The translations under genes and the position numbers were made by a program. A stretch of 64,000 nucleotides of DNA, taken from Thauera sp. (GTDB lineage: Bacteria > Pseudomonadota > Gammaproteobacteria > Burkholderiales > Rhodocyclaceae). The notes beneath the pieces were generated by a model. That model searched no databases, was not told the origin of the DNA, and saw only the letters and a list, made by a program, of their open reading frames with translations. The stretch lies in NCBI GenBank assembly GCA_024235615.1, contig JACKMB010000001.1:496001-560000 (forward strand). The letters are read 5' to 3'. Positions 1 to 8,010 of the stretch are shown piece after piece (position 1 is the first letter of the stretch; each line of letters starts with the position of its first letter).

Positions 1-1
1 C

Positions 2-160
2 AACCCCGCCTGGAGCGGCGTGCGCATCATCGCCTACACCGCGCACGCGATGGAGGTCGAGCGCCAGCGCTACCTCGCCGGCGGCTTCGACGCGGTCATC
101 ACCAAGCCGGTCACCATCGGCGCGCTGAAGGACGTGGTCGGACACGCACCGAACGAATGA
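2..160 (+). CDS. Receiver (CheY-like) domain, C-terminal end of a partial gene
   Basis: An open frame enters from the left edge and ends at TGA 158-160, leaving 52 residues. They read as the last part of a response-regulator receiver domain: a beta4 strand with the switch threonine (IIAYTAHAM), a helix (ERQRYLAGGFDAV) and beta5 with the conserved lysine-proline (ITKPV). The phospho-acceptor aspartate lies outside the window. The stop overlaps the ATG of the following Hpt gene by 4 bp, so the two are translationally coupled. The parent protein could be a hybrid sensor kinase or a single receiver. The sequence cannot decide this. Confidence 0.8.
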   Translation, partial: NPAWSGVRIIAYTAHAMEVERQRYLAGGFDAVITKPVTIGALKDVVGHAPNE

Positions 161-567
161 GCACCGAGACCGCCATGGCACCCGACCACTCCGAATCTCC
201 CTCCCATTTCGACCTCGCCGCCCTGAGCAGCGACATGTCCGAGAGCCGCGCCGCCGTGCGTGCGGTGCTGGAGACCTTCGCCCCCTGGCTCGCCGACACC
301 CGCCAGCAGCTTCACGCGGCCATCGCAGGCACCGAGATCGCGCAGCTGGCGCGCGTCGCCCATCGCCTGCGCGGCGCCTTGTCGCAGCTGCGTGCCGCCC
401 AGGCGGTCGCCCTGGTGAAGAAGATCGAGGCGTACGGCAAGGCCCACCCCGACGTCTGCATCGCTCGAGACCATCCCTTGCTGGCCGAGCTCGACGCCGA
501 ACTCGACGCCCTCGCCGGCGAAGTCGCGGCGCAGCTCGAGGCGCTGCGGCAGTCAGGCGTATCGTGA
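157..567 (+). CDS. Histidine phosphotransfer (Hpt) domain protein
   Basis: A 136-residue protein with the Hpt four-helix pattern. The motif AHRLRGALSQLRA (about residues 69-81) matches the family signature A-H-x-L-[KR]-G, where the histidine accepts phosphate. Alpha-helical, alanine-rich segments flank it. It overlaps the upstream receiver-domain gene by ATGA, which fits a multistep phosphorelay in which this protein passes phosphate to or from that receiver. The pathway it controls is not visible. A tRNA gene follows after about 80 bp. Confidence 0.75.
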   Translation: MSTETAMAPDHSESPSHFDLAALSSDMSESRAAVRAVLETFAPWLADTRQQLHAAIAGTEIAQLARVAHRLRGALSQLRAAQAVALVKKIEAYGKAHPDVCIARDHPLLAELDAELDALAGEVAAQLEALRQSGVS

Positions 568-631
568 CCGGAGGGGCGACGGCGGGCAGCGCAGCGCACA
601 AAAAGCGCTTTCTAATCCCTGCCCTTGCGGC

Positions 632-637
632 TATAAT
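632..637 (+). promoter_or_regulatory. Probable -10 element of the tRNA-Ser gene
   Basis: A perfect TATAAT lies 14 bp before the mature 5' end of the tRNA. The hexamer 17 bp further upstream (tttcta, about 609-614) is only a weak -35 match. Stable-RNA genes often rely on a strong -10, so this is a reasonable but unproven promoter. Confidence 0.6.
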
Positions 638-650
638 GCCGCGCTTCCCC

Positions 651-741
651 GGACAGGTGGATGAGTGGTTTAAGTCGCACGCCTGGAAAGCGTGTTTGGG
701 ATAATATCCCAACGCGGGTTCGAATCCCGCCCTGTCCGCCA
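651..741 (+). tRNA. tRNA-Ser (anticodon GGA)
   Basis: The cloverleaf can be read directly. The acceptor stem GGACAGG (651-657) pairs with CCTGTCC (731-737), then comes discriminator G and an encoded CCA (739-741). The anticodon GGA sits at 685-687 in loop CTGGAAA. A long variable arm typical of class II tRNAs (about 694-713, GTTTGGGATAATATCCCAAC) and a T-arm with GTTCGAATC follow. The GGA anticodon reads UCC/UCU serine codons. The gene borders the restriction-system block, a classic landing site for integrative elements. I found no second copy of its 3' end in the window. Confidence 0.96.
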
Positions 742-755
742 GAACACCAGCAATC

Positions 756-780
756 AAGCGCCCTCCGGGGCGCTTTTTTG
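756..780 (+). terminator. Rho-independent terminator after tRNA-Ser
   Basis: The hairpin aagcgccc-tcc-ggggcgctt is followed directly by a run of T residues, about 15 bp after the tRNA CCA end. It has the shape and placement expected for the tRNA transcript terminator. Confidence 0.85.
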
Positions 781-1036
781 TTTCACCCCACATCCAACCC
801 CACTTCCCGAAAACGCTTAGACGATGGGAAGTGCAGGTCGCATCGTCACCAGCTCGCCGGTCGCACCGCGCGTCGTGGAAGCCTTGGCGCTCGAGCCCCT
901 TTCGGCGTCGTTCGCTTGTAGCCGTCGCCACGACGCCAGTCGAGAGGCCATTTCCCGGCCCGCTCGTGCAGCGGGCGTGGCTGTGGTCGCCGAGTACGCG
1001 TCAAGAAAGACCGCGCCGGTGTCGGACATTCGAGAT

Positions 1037-4000
1037 CTAGCCGCGGCCGCCCGCAGCCTGCGCGCGCAGAAGCTCATACAGCCGCCCCGGGCCGAGCAGG
1101 ATGGACTTGATCTCGGCGCGGATGCGCTCGGACTCCAGCGCCTGCCGGCTCATCGACGTGAACGCCGACAACGCGTCCATCACCGCGTCCAGGATGCGCG
1201 CATCCAGATCGGGCGAATTGCCGAACTGCTCCTTGGTGTTGTTCACCGCCTGCTCGATCAGCGTCTCGCATTCGAGTAGCTTGCCCTTGATCGCGTTGTT
1301 CACGTAGAGCAGCTTGTCGCCCTCGGTGAGCTCGCCGATGAAGAGCTGGTTAACGCGCGCGATGATCTCGTCGAGCGCCGCCTTCTGCTTGTCGCGCACC
1401 TCGCCGCCACCCGGGCCGCTGGGCTGGAGCTTGTACTCGCCCTGCCCGGCGTCCAGCGCCAGGCGGCGGGTGCCGAGGTTCTTGAGCGTGTAGTGGGTGA
1501 GCGCGAGCGAGGACAGGTCGACGGTCTCGCTCTCGCGGCCGAAGTCGAGCACCTTGTGCAGCAGGCGGAAGAAGATCGCGCGCTTCTCGATATCGGTGTT
1601 GCCGTAGTTGAAGATCTGCGACAGGAAGCCGTACAGGCGCACGTAGGTGGCGATGTCGCGCTTGAAAAGGACCAGCGCGTCGAGCTCCAGCCGGGCGGCG
1701 TGGGCGTCGGCGCTGCCTTCATCCGCGTCGCGCAGGCGGCGCCGGGCGGCGGCGTGGCGCTTGATCAGGCGGTCGGCCACTGGCACCAGGGCGCGATCGA
1801 GCGCGGACTGGTCCTTGCCGCGCAGCACCACCTCGACCACGCGATCGACCTCGAACGTGTCGTAGAAGCCCAGCCCGTCGAGCTTGGCGCGCAGGGTGTA
1901 GATCTGCTCGGGGTCGCTGACGCCGGCGAGCTCGGCGGTCGTGTGATAGACGCGGAAGGCGGCGAGGACCTCGTCGGGGTCATTGACGAAGTCGACCACG
2001 TAGGTGGTGTCCTTGCCCGGATGCGCGCGGTTCAGGCGCGACAGCGTCTGCACGGCCTGGATGCCGGCCAGGCGCTTGTCCACGTACATGCCGCACAGCA
2101 GCGGCTCGTCGAAGCCGGTCTGGAACTTGTTGGCCACCAGCAGGATGGCGTAGTCGCCACCCTTGAAGGCCTCGCGGATGCCGCGCCCGCGCAGGCGCGG
2201 GTTCATCAGCGCGCTGGTCTCGGCGAGCGGCTCGGGCGCGGACTCCGGGTCTTCGACCTCGCCCGAGAACGCCACCAGGGTCTCGATGCCGTAGCCGTGC
2301 TCGGCAATGTACTTGCGCATCGCCAGCTGCCAGCGCACCGCCTCCTTGCGGCTGGCGGTCACCACCATGGCCTTGGCCTGGCCGCCGAGCAGCGGCGCGA
2401 CGTGCTGGCGGAAGTGCTCCACCACGATGTTCACGCGCTGGGCGATGTTGTACTCGTGCAGCCGCACCCAGCCCATGATGCCCTTCACGGCGGCGTCGCG
2501 ATCGACCTCGGAATACCTGGCGCCGCCCTCGTGCGCCAGGTTGAAGGCCACCTTGTAGCTGGTGTAGTTCTGCAGCACGTCGAGGATGAAGCCCTCCTCG
2601 ATCGCCTGCCGCATCGAGTACACGTGAAAGGGCGCGGGCAGGTTGTCATCGGCGGGCGGGCGGCTCGGATCCGGCCGGGTGCCGAAGAGCTGCAGCGTCT
2701 TGTCCTTGGGCGTGGCAGTGAAGGCGACGAAGGTGATGCCCAACTCCTTGCCGGCCGCCTTGGCCTGCATCTGCGCGGCGAGCAGATCCTCGGTGTCGAA
2801 CTCGCCGCCGTCCGCCAGTTCGGCGAGCTCCGCCGGCGACAGCACCTCCTTCAGCTTGGCCGCGGTCTCGTTGGTCTGCGAGGAATGCGCCTCGTCGGCG
2901 ATCACCGCAAAGCGCTTGCCCTCGGTCGCCGCCAGCTCGCGCACCTTGTCGAGCGCCTTGGGAAAGGTCTGCAGCGTGCACACCACGATCAACTTGCCGG
3001 CGGCGAGCGCCTCGGCGAGCTCCTGGCTCTTGCTCGCGCCCTCGCCCTTGACCACCGCGACCACGCCCCGGTTGCGCTCAAAGCCGGTGATCGCCTCCTG
3101 CAGCTGGTCGTCGAGCACGGTACGGTCCGACACCACCACCACCGTATCGAAGACCTTGCGGTTGTCGGAGTCGTGCAGGTCGGCGAGAAAGTGCGCGGTC
3201 CACGCGATCGAGTTGGTCTTGCCCGAGCCGGCCGAGTGCTGGATCAGGTACTTGTCGCCCGGCCCGTCGCGGCGCACCGCGGCGACGATGGCGCGGGTGG
3301 CGTCGAGCTGGTGGTAGCGCGGGAAGATGGTGTTCACGAGCTGCCGGGCGTCGTTCTTGCGCGGCACGATGTAGCGGTGGAGGATCTCCAGCCACGAATC
3401 GCGCGCCCACACCGCTTTCCACAGGTAGTCGGTGGCGTAGCCCGCCGGGTTGGGCGGGTTGCCCGCGGCGCCGGCGTCGCCCTTGTCGAAAGGCAGGAAC
3501 ACAGTGGCGAAGCCATCGAGCCTGGTCGTCATCCGCACCGCCGAATTGCTCAGCGCGAAATGCACCAGCGCCCCCTGCGGAAAGGCCAGCAGCGGCTCCA
3601 CCGCGTTGCTGCCCGCCACGCGCGGCGGGCGGTCCTTGCGGTACTGCAGCACGGCGTCTTCCACCGCCTGGGTGTAGTCGGTCTTGATCTCGCAGGTCGC
3701 CACCGGGATGCCGTTCACGAACAGCCCGAGGTCGATGCAGTTCTCGTTGTGCAGCGAATAGCGCAGCTGGCGCACCACGCGCAGGCGGTTGGCGGCGTAC
3801 TTCGCCTGCAGCTCGGCGTTCATCGCCAGCGCGGGCTTGAACTGCGCCGTCGCGATCGGCCGCCGCAGCCCCAGCATCTCGAAGCCCTGGCGCAGCACGT
3901 GCAGCGTGCCGTGGTCGGCCAGCGTGCGGCGCAGGCGCTCGCACACCACCTTGCGCGCGTTGGCGCCGTGGGTCTGCTCGATGCTCGCCCAGGCCTCGGG

Positions 4001-4156
4001 CTGCGTCGTCTGGATCCAGCCCGCGACGTCGTCCGGGAACAGCGCCAGCGCGCGGTCGTAGCGCGCCGCGTCGCCCGCCTCGTGCAGCCAGCCGGCGGCG
4101 GCGAGGTCGCGGCAGATCTCGTCTTCTAGGGTTTGTTCGGTGTGGAGGGCGGTCAT
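1037..4156 (-). CDS. hsdR: Type I restriction endonuclease subunit R
   Basis: A 1039-residue protein, normal for HsdR. The N-terminal nuclease domain shows the D...ExK pattern (Asp142, Glu156-Ile-Lys158). The SF2 translocase follows, with Walker A GSGKT (310-314), motif II DEAH (421-424), a TATP motif III and a motif VI-like LSRLNR. HsdR uses ATP to translocate DNA and cuts unmethylated DNA once assembled with HsdM and HsdS. It is separated from hsdS and hsdM by a TA pair and a DUF4268 gene, which probably entered the locus later. It is the last gene of the minus-strand block, next to tRNA-Ser. Confidence 0.95.
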   Translation of the reverse strand: MTALHTEQTLEDEICRDLAAAGWLHEAGDAARYDRALALFPDDVAGWIQTTQPEAWASIEQTHGANARKVVCERLRRTLADHGTLHVLRQGFEMLGLRRPIATAQFKPALAMNAELQAKYAANRLRVVRQLRYSLHNENCIDLGLFVNGIPVATCEIKTDYTQAVEDAVLQYRKDRPPRVAGSNAVEPLLAFPQGALVHFALSNSAVRMTTRLDGFATVFLPFDKGDAGAAGNPPNPAGYATDYLWKAVWARDSWLEILHRYIVPRKNDARQLVNTIFPRYHQLDATRAIVAAVRRDGPGDKYLIQHSAGSGKTNSIAWTAHFLADLHDSDNRKVFDTVVVVSDRTVLDDQLQEAITGFERNRGVVAVVKGEGASKSQELAEALAAGKLIVVCTLQTFPKALDKVRELAATEGKRFAVIADEAHSSQTNETAAKLKEVLSPAELAELADGGEFDTEDLLAAQMQAKAAGKELGITFVAFTATPKDKTLQLFGTRPDPSRPPADDNLPAPFHVYSMRQAIEEGFILDVLQNYTSYKVAFNLAHEGGARYSEVDRDAAVKGIMGWVRLHEYNIAQRVNIVVEHFRQHVAPLLGGQAKAMVVTASRKEAVRWQLAMRKYIAEHGYGIETLVAFSGEVEDPESAPEPLAETSALMNPRLRGRGIREAFKGGDYAILLVANKFQTGFDEPLLCGMYVDKRLAGIQAVQTLSRLNRAHPGKDTTYVVDFVNDPDEVLAAFRVYHTTAELAGVSDPEQIYTLRAKLDGLGFYDTFEVDRVVEVVLRGKDQSALDRALVPVADRLIKRHAAARRRLRDADEGSADAHAARLELDALVLFKRDIATYVRLYGFLSQIFNYGNTDIEKRAIFFRLLHKVLDFGRESETVDLSSLALTHYTLKNLGTRRLALDAGQGEYKLQPSGPGGGEVRDKQKAALDEIIARVNQLFIGELTEGDKLLYVNNAIKGKLLECETLIEQAVNNTKEQFGNSPDLDARILDAVMDALSAFTSMSRQALESERIRAEIKSILLGPGRLYELLRAQAAGGRG

Positions 4157-4222
4157 CGGGAGGCGGTGCAGGTCTTGAACGGATTCGTCATGGCGTTGGA
4201 GAAGTCATTAACGCGCCGCCAA

Positions 4223-4597
4223 TCAGGAAATCTCGGCCTGCAGACTGAACCGGCTCGCCGCCGCCCTGACTTCCTTCATGCGCCCGTGACCTGGCAGCAC
4301 CTTCTCCGCCACGGTCACCAAGCCGGCCCGCGCCAACTCATCGATGTCCCGCTTTACCGCACTGCGATCGCGATGCAGACGATCCGCAATCTCGGTGATC
4401 GAACCGGGCGTTTCCTTCACCGTCCGGAACAGGGCGAGACGCGTCGCCGTGATCAACTTCATCACGTCGGCAGGGTCCTCGAAGCTGAGAATGCGTTCCT
4501 CCGGTAGGCGCTCGCCAAGATCCGCCATCTTTGCCAGCCTGCGCCCACGCTTGAAGAAGTCCTCTTCGGTTCCCGTCTTGATTGTGAGCTTGCTCAT
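4223..4597 (-). CDS. HTH antitoxin, TumA type
   Basis: A 124-residue protein. The middle (about 60-105) is a winged helix-turn-helix (GSITEIADRLHRDRSAVKRD) of the HVO_A0114/MarR-like kind, with sequence AGLVT in the wing. Its ATG overlaps the stop of the upstream gene by 4 bp. HTH proteins of this kind follow DUF6516 toxins in TumE/TumA modules, so it is read as the antitoxin and autorepressor. The assignment rests on family resemblance and gene order, not on a search. Confidence 0.65.
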   Translation of the reverse strand: MSKLTIKTGTEEDFFKRGRRLAKMADLGERLPEERILSFEDPADVMKLITATRLALFRTVKETPGSITEIADRLHRDRSAVKRDIDELARAGLVTVAEKVLPGHGRMKEVRAAASRFSLQAEIS

Positions 4598-4893
4598 TTA
4601 CTGCTCCTCAGCGAAATCCAGTCTTCCTCGAACCGCTCTTCGACATCCTCGAAGCTGACGAATTCGACGGGCTCTACAACTCCGAAGTAGTGGCGATGGT
4701 GACCGTCGTGGGCATTGTCGTAACCGACGACCCGCCCGTTATCGCCTGCAAAAAGTTTGTGGTTGATGTATGCGAGGTTGTAGCGCGTCACACGCCCCGT
4801 GGCCTTGTCGACCCAGACCTCCCGGCGCAGCTTGCCGTTGCCGCGCCTATCGGAAATCGTGTGCGTTTCGTCGATGGTCTTGATTTCAGGCAT
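4594..4893 (-). CDS. TumE-family (DUF6516) toxin
   Basis: A 99-residue protein with a central pattern typical of the TumE/DUF6516 group: a short basic N-terminus, YNLAYINHKLF, GYDNAHDGHHRHYFG (His-rich, about residues 56-70) and an acidic C-terminal tail with EERFEEDW. Members are proposed ribonuclease-type toxins neutralised by the co-transcribed HTH antitoxin. The stop overlaps the antitoxin start (ATGA). The gene sits inside the type I restriction locus, where TA modules often occur. It could also be a solitary DUF6516 protein, but the coupling argues for a module. Confidence 0.65.
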   Translation of the reverse strand: MPEIKTIDETHTISDRRGNGKLRREVWVDKATGRVTRYNLAYINHKLFAGDNGRVVGYDNAHDGHHRHYFGVVEPVEFVSFEDVEERFEEDWISLRSSK

Positions 4894-4989
4894 GACCTAG
4901 ATTATCACGGCTGAGACTTGCCATTGGGGAGAGACGCCAAGTCACCCGCGCCTGCCGGGGCCCGTCGTCATCCTGACAGCCACCGAAGC

Positions 4990-6096
4990 CTAGAACTGCA
5001 GCGTCCGGATGGTGTCGGCGAACGCGCCATGAAGCCTAACCATTGCGGCCACGAGCGTCCGATGCAATTCGGGCCACTCCTCTACAGGCGATCGATAGCC
5101 GCCGGGATATACCTTGCAGATTCGGCATCCCGACCTTCCGGGCATCTCCAGCCAGTCCAGCGGCGCACCGAAGGCCTGCTCGATCTGCGCCTGATGGGCC
5201 TTCAGCGCGTGGAAAGCTCTCTTGTTCTCAGCATCGCGCCCCGCCCCTAAACCAATCCAGACCTGCACTTGCGCTTCGGTCTCGCGAGTGGTGTAAATCA
5301 TGGCAAAGCCGGCCCGACCCCCGCTTCCTGAGATCCACGTGTCGCGGGTAGGGCTGCGACCCGCATGGAGCGGCGTCTGCGTGCGCGCGTATTCGAGCAA
5401 GGCAGCCCACCACTTCAGACGCGCCTCGTGACGGCTGTTGCTTTGCGAGCGCTCAGCCTGCTTCTTGATGCCGATCTGGGTCTGGAACTCGGCGACCTCC
5501 GGCAGCGGAATCAACTGCTGGACGTCGAGCAAAATGCGCCCGTCGGCGATCTTGTAGGGTTTGAGCCTGACACAGCGTATATCGAGTCCTCGGTCGTTAA
5601 GCCAGACCACGGCTGTCGTTAGCTCCTTACCGAAATCGGCGGACGCCAGGATGATGCGGACGTCCTCACCAAAGCGTTCCTCGTCAGGCGTCGCCCAGCC
5701 GAGAAAGTCGAGGATTGCAGCCCGTGCGCCCTCGGTGTTCGGACTTCCCCGATTCAGGAAACGTGCATGCACATCGATGAGTTGATCAAAAGTCATCGCC
5801 GACACCATGGCTGCATAGCGGATAGCCTGCAGTTCCATGTGGCCGCCATCGATCGTGCGTTTCAGTTCAACAACGACAAGATTCGCGTCGGTATCGAGAC
5901 ATAGAAGATCGATTCGACGGCTGCTGTCCATCCACTCGCCGAACTCCTCGGCGATGACCATGAGCCCGTCCTCAAGGATGTTGATGTTCTCGCGAACAAG
6001 CCGCTGGATGTCAGCACGCTCCTTTAGCCCCTCCGCGTCGAACCGTGTTTCAGCGACCGGCTTCAGACCGGTCTGAGTGATCTCGAAAATTGCCAT
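4990..6096 (-). CDS. DUF4268 protein with PD-(D/E)xK nuclease-like domain
   Basis: A 368-residue protein. The N-terminal half carries a PD-(D/E)xK-like core: Asp63 in RIDLLCLD and Glu77-x-Lys79 in VVVELKR. The C-terminal part (about 215-368) resembles DUF4268, a domain common beside restriction systems. The likely role is a nuclease or DNA-binding accessory of the restriction locus. Substrate and activity are not known from sequence. It lies between the remnant after hsdS and the TumE/TumA pair, so it looks like part of a cassette inserted between hsdS and hsdR. Confidence 0.6.
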   Translation of the reverse strand: MAIFEITQTGLKPVAETRFDAEGLKERADIQRLVRENINILEDGLMVIAEEFGEWMDSSRRIDLLCLDTDANLVVVELKRTIDGGHMELQAIRYAAMVSAMTFDQLIDVHARFLNRGSPNTEGARAAILDFLGWATPDEERFGEDVRIILASADFGKELTTAVVWLNDRGLDIRCVRLKPYKIADGRILLDVQQLIPLPEVAEFQTQIGIKKQAERSQSNSRHEARLKWWAALLEYARTQTPLHAGRSPTRDTWISGSGGRAGFAMIYTTRETEAQVQVWIGLGAGRDAENKRAFHALKAHQAQIEQAFGAPLDWLEMPGRSGCRICKVYPGGYRSPVEEWPELHRTLVAAMVRLHGAFADTIRTLQF

Positions 6097-6108
6097 TGGT
6101 ATTCCTTG

Positions 6109-6231
6109 CTAGTCGCGTAATGGCGAGCGCCCGGGACAACGAGTGCCTGGCCCCGATTCGATGCGGATGCGGCGCGGGTCGCCGAGGGCGAGGGCGATCT
6201 GGATGGTCTGCGGGCGCGCGGCGGGGGTCAT
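6109..6231 (-). pseudogene. 5' remnant of a GIY-YIG nuclease-type gene of type I RM loci
   Basis: An ATG overlapping the hsdS stop (TGA/ATG overlap at 6228-6231) opens a 40-codon frame. Its first residues, RPQTIQIALALGDPRRIRI, match the N-terminus I associate with GIY-YIG family proteins encoded directly after hsdS in many type I loci. The similarity stops after about 24 codons and the frame ends at TAG 6109-6111. The rest of that gene, including the GIY-YIG catalytic region, is absent. The break probably marks where the DUF4268/TumE/TumA cassette joined. The family match is from memory. Confidence 0.5.
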
Positions 6232-7604
6232 GCGGGCTCCGGGGTGCGGTCGGCGGAGGCGACGGCGAGGTGGCGGACGTCGATCTTGCCGGTGACGGCG
6301 GCGGAGATCAGGGCGGTGCGGCGTTCGATTAGAAGACTGATTGTCGACTCCGCCTCAGCCATCAACTGATCGAGGCCTTCGATGTCACGATTCAGTCGTG
6401 CGGCGATCGCAATCTGCTCTTCCTCAGGCGGCAAAGCACAAACGAACGCAAGCAAGTTCGACTGGGGCAGATTGTTCGCCAGGCCGTTGCCACCACTCAG
6501 CGCCTGCTCGATCTGCGCCCGCAAGGCGCGAGCGTTCAACATCGCCACAAAAAATGCCGGATCGACATCGATCTCAAGGCGGAGCCGGAAGATCTTGTCG
6601 GAAAGCATCAGACGCCCTGGCGTCTCCCGCACCAGCGCCGTCGATCCGACCAAGTCGGGCGAGCCACTCGCGCGAGACATGAGGACATCGCCGACCTCCA
6701 CGCAGTAGGACTCGTCAGGCAGCAACTCCGACGGGAGCGCCTTGTTCTCGGTTGGACGGTACTTGCCGCCATTGACGCACCCGGCCTTGAGCACGCCCCA
6801 CTCGCCCGCCTCGGCGGGACGCGCATGGCAATCGGGACTCCACCCCTGTTCGATCTCGGCGATCGCGCGCCGCAGCGCACAGACTCGCCAATGCGCCGGC
6901 ACCTCCCCCAGCCACGCCATTCCGGAATCCTTCATCCGCACATCCGGATCCAGCCCCTTCATGACTGCGTGCGAGATCAGCGCCTGACGCTTTTCCTTCA
7001 GCAGCGCTATCAGGTTCTGCTGCTCGGCGACGAGGGTGTCGATCTTCCCGGTTTCGCGGTCGAGGAAGGCGGCGATCTGCACCTGTTCGGGGATCGGTGG
7101 CTTGGGAAAGCGGTACTTACGAAGCTGCTCGCCCGTCAGATGCGCAATCGTCGATAGCCCGCTTTGACTGAACACGCCCCGAAGCGCCGCCCAGGAAAGC
7201 ACGAAATACATGAACGCGGGATGCTCGTCGTCCGCCAACGCGCGCAGCCTATGGAGCGCCTTCTGGAAGCCGATCGTGCCGCTCCTCTCCGGAACGATCG
7301 CCGCACGCCCGACCTCGCCTCCTTCGCAAACGAGCAGATCACCCGGCGCCACCGTGTAGCGACCATATTCCGACTCCTCGATGTCCATCTCGGGCAAGTC
7401 ATCGAAGTTGATCCGGCCCCACTGGACATCGACGTTGCGAAGGTACGGAACGAGGTGGTCGCCGGTGATCCGCGACGAGTCGAGCATCTTTCCGAGCTCG
7501 ACCGAGTAGCGAAGATAAAGCGGCGGGGTAGCCCAATGCCCCGGCACCTCCCCCAGCCACTCGACGCCCGAGTCCTTGTAGTCGGGATAGCGTGGAAAGC
7601 TCAT
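6228..7604 (-). CDS. hsdS: Type I restriction system specificity subunit S
   Basis: A 458-residue protein, a full-length HsdS. It has two half-site modules opening with parallel phrases: GVEWLGEVPGHW near residue 13 and GMAWLGEVPAHW near 229. Each is followed by a variable target-recognition domain and a coiled-coil spacer containing a KIDTLVAEQQ-like segment. HsdS binds the bipartite DNA target and anchors HsdM and HsdR. A strong GGAGG lies before the ATG. A gap of about 400 bp with two hairpins separates it from hsdM, which is unusual since these genes normally overlap. Confidence 0.93.
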   Translation of the reverse strand: MSFPRYPDYKDSGVEWLGEVPGHWATPPLYLRYSVELGKMLDSSRITGDHLVPYLRNVDVQWGRINFDDLPEMDIEESEYGRYTVAPGDLLVCEGGEVGRAAIVPERSGTIGFQKALHRLRALADDEHPAFMYFVLSWAALRGVFSQSGLSTIAHLTGEQLRKYRFPKPPIPEQVQIAAFLDRETGKIDTLVAEQQNLIALLKEKRQALISHAVMKGLDPDVRMKDSGMAWLGEVPAHWRVCALRRAIAEIEQGWSPDCHARPAEAGEWGVLKAGCVNGGKYRPTENKALPSELLPDESYCVEVGDVLMSRASGSPDLVGSTALVRETPGRLMLSDKIFRLRLEIDVDPAFFVAMLNARALRAQIEQALSGGNGLANNLPQSNLLAFVCALPPEEEQIAIAARLNRDIEGLDQLMAEAESTISLLIERRTALISAAVTGKIDVRHLAVASADRTPEPA

Positions 7605-7723
7605 CGCGCCAGTCCCTCCCGCGTCCCCATCACGGCCTGACCTTTTCGTCGCGCTGGCGGTGCGACTTTTCCACGTAGCGCGACCGGCGAAATGCTGTCA
7701 GCAGCGCCGGCACGATTAAAAAC

Positions 7724-7787
7724 CCTGGACGCAAAAAACCCGCCGAAGAGCGCTTCTTCGAGAGGCATGGCGGGTGTGTTGTCCAGG
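7724..7787 (-). terminator. Nested hairpin with T-run, probable terminator or structured RNA
   Basis: Three nested stems: CCTGGAC (7724-7730) with GTCCAGG (7781-7787), CCCGCC (7739-7744) with GGCGGG (7769-7774), and GAAGA (7745-7749) with TCTTC (7755-7759). On the minus strand, the direction of hsdM to hsdS, the inner stem ends GGCGGG followed by TTTTTT, the form of an intrinsic terminator. The outer CCTGGAC stem makes it more elaborate than a simple terminator. Confidence 0.6.
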
Positions 7788-7814
7788 ACGACAGCCGCGT
7801 CCCGGGAAAAGAGT

Positions 7815-7868
7815 AACCCCCAGGTTTGTGCGTGCCGCGCATGCGCGTCGGTAGAGGCATTGGGGGTT
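7815..7868. terminator. Second hairpin sharing a motif with its neighbour
   Basis: AACCCCCA (7815-7822) pairs with TGGGGGTT (7861-7868), followed on the plus strand by TTGTT. The loop contains the palindrome CGCGCATGCGCG. The 3' arm carries AGAGGCATTGGGGGT, close to AGAGGCATGGCGGGT in the neighbouring hairpin, so the two elements look related. It could act as a bidirectional terminator or be part of a noncoding RNA. Confidence 0.45.
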
Positions 7869-8010
7869 TTGTTGGGCACGATTCTAACGCGCGCCGAGCA
7901 GTTTCGGCCCGACAGTTTCCTTGCGACGCAGGCCTGGCCCGCGCCACGCTGCGGCATTTGTCTCATCGCTGCCGAGACAATCCCGTCCTGCGGTCTCTGG
8001 TCCCGATCCC

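Larger units (their letters stand above)
7605..8010. other. Gene-poor spacer between hsdM and hsdS with two structured elements
   Basis: A 406-bp stretch without a convincing gene. Its main content is the pair of hairpins at 7724-7787 and 7815-7868, described separately. A minus-strand frame (7630-7947) runs through both hairpins but has no recognisable domain and an arginine/serine-rich composition typical of a shadow frame. An hsdS promoter would have to lie here if the hairpins stop hsdM transcripts. I could not pick one with confidence. Confidence 0.6.

Noticed and set aside
781-1036. Possible short gene between the tRNA terminator and hsdR (minus 817-1077 or plus 824-1279)
   Set aside because: Both frames run into hsdR, lack ribosome sites and show no recognisable domain. 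The stretch looks noncoding or like decayed sequence.
1493-4129. 878-residue plus-strand frame opposite hsdR
   Set aside because: It is antisense to a clear HsdR gene, shows only the compositional bias of a GC-rich shadow frame, and has no domain.
7630-7947. Minus-strand 105-residue frame between hsdM and hsdS
   Set aside because: It runs straight through two hairpins, one of which looks like a terminator, and its product has no family resemblance.
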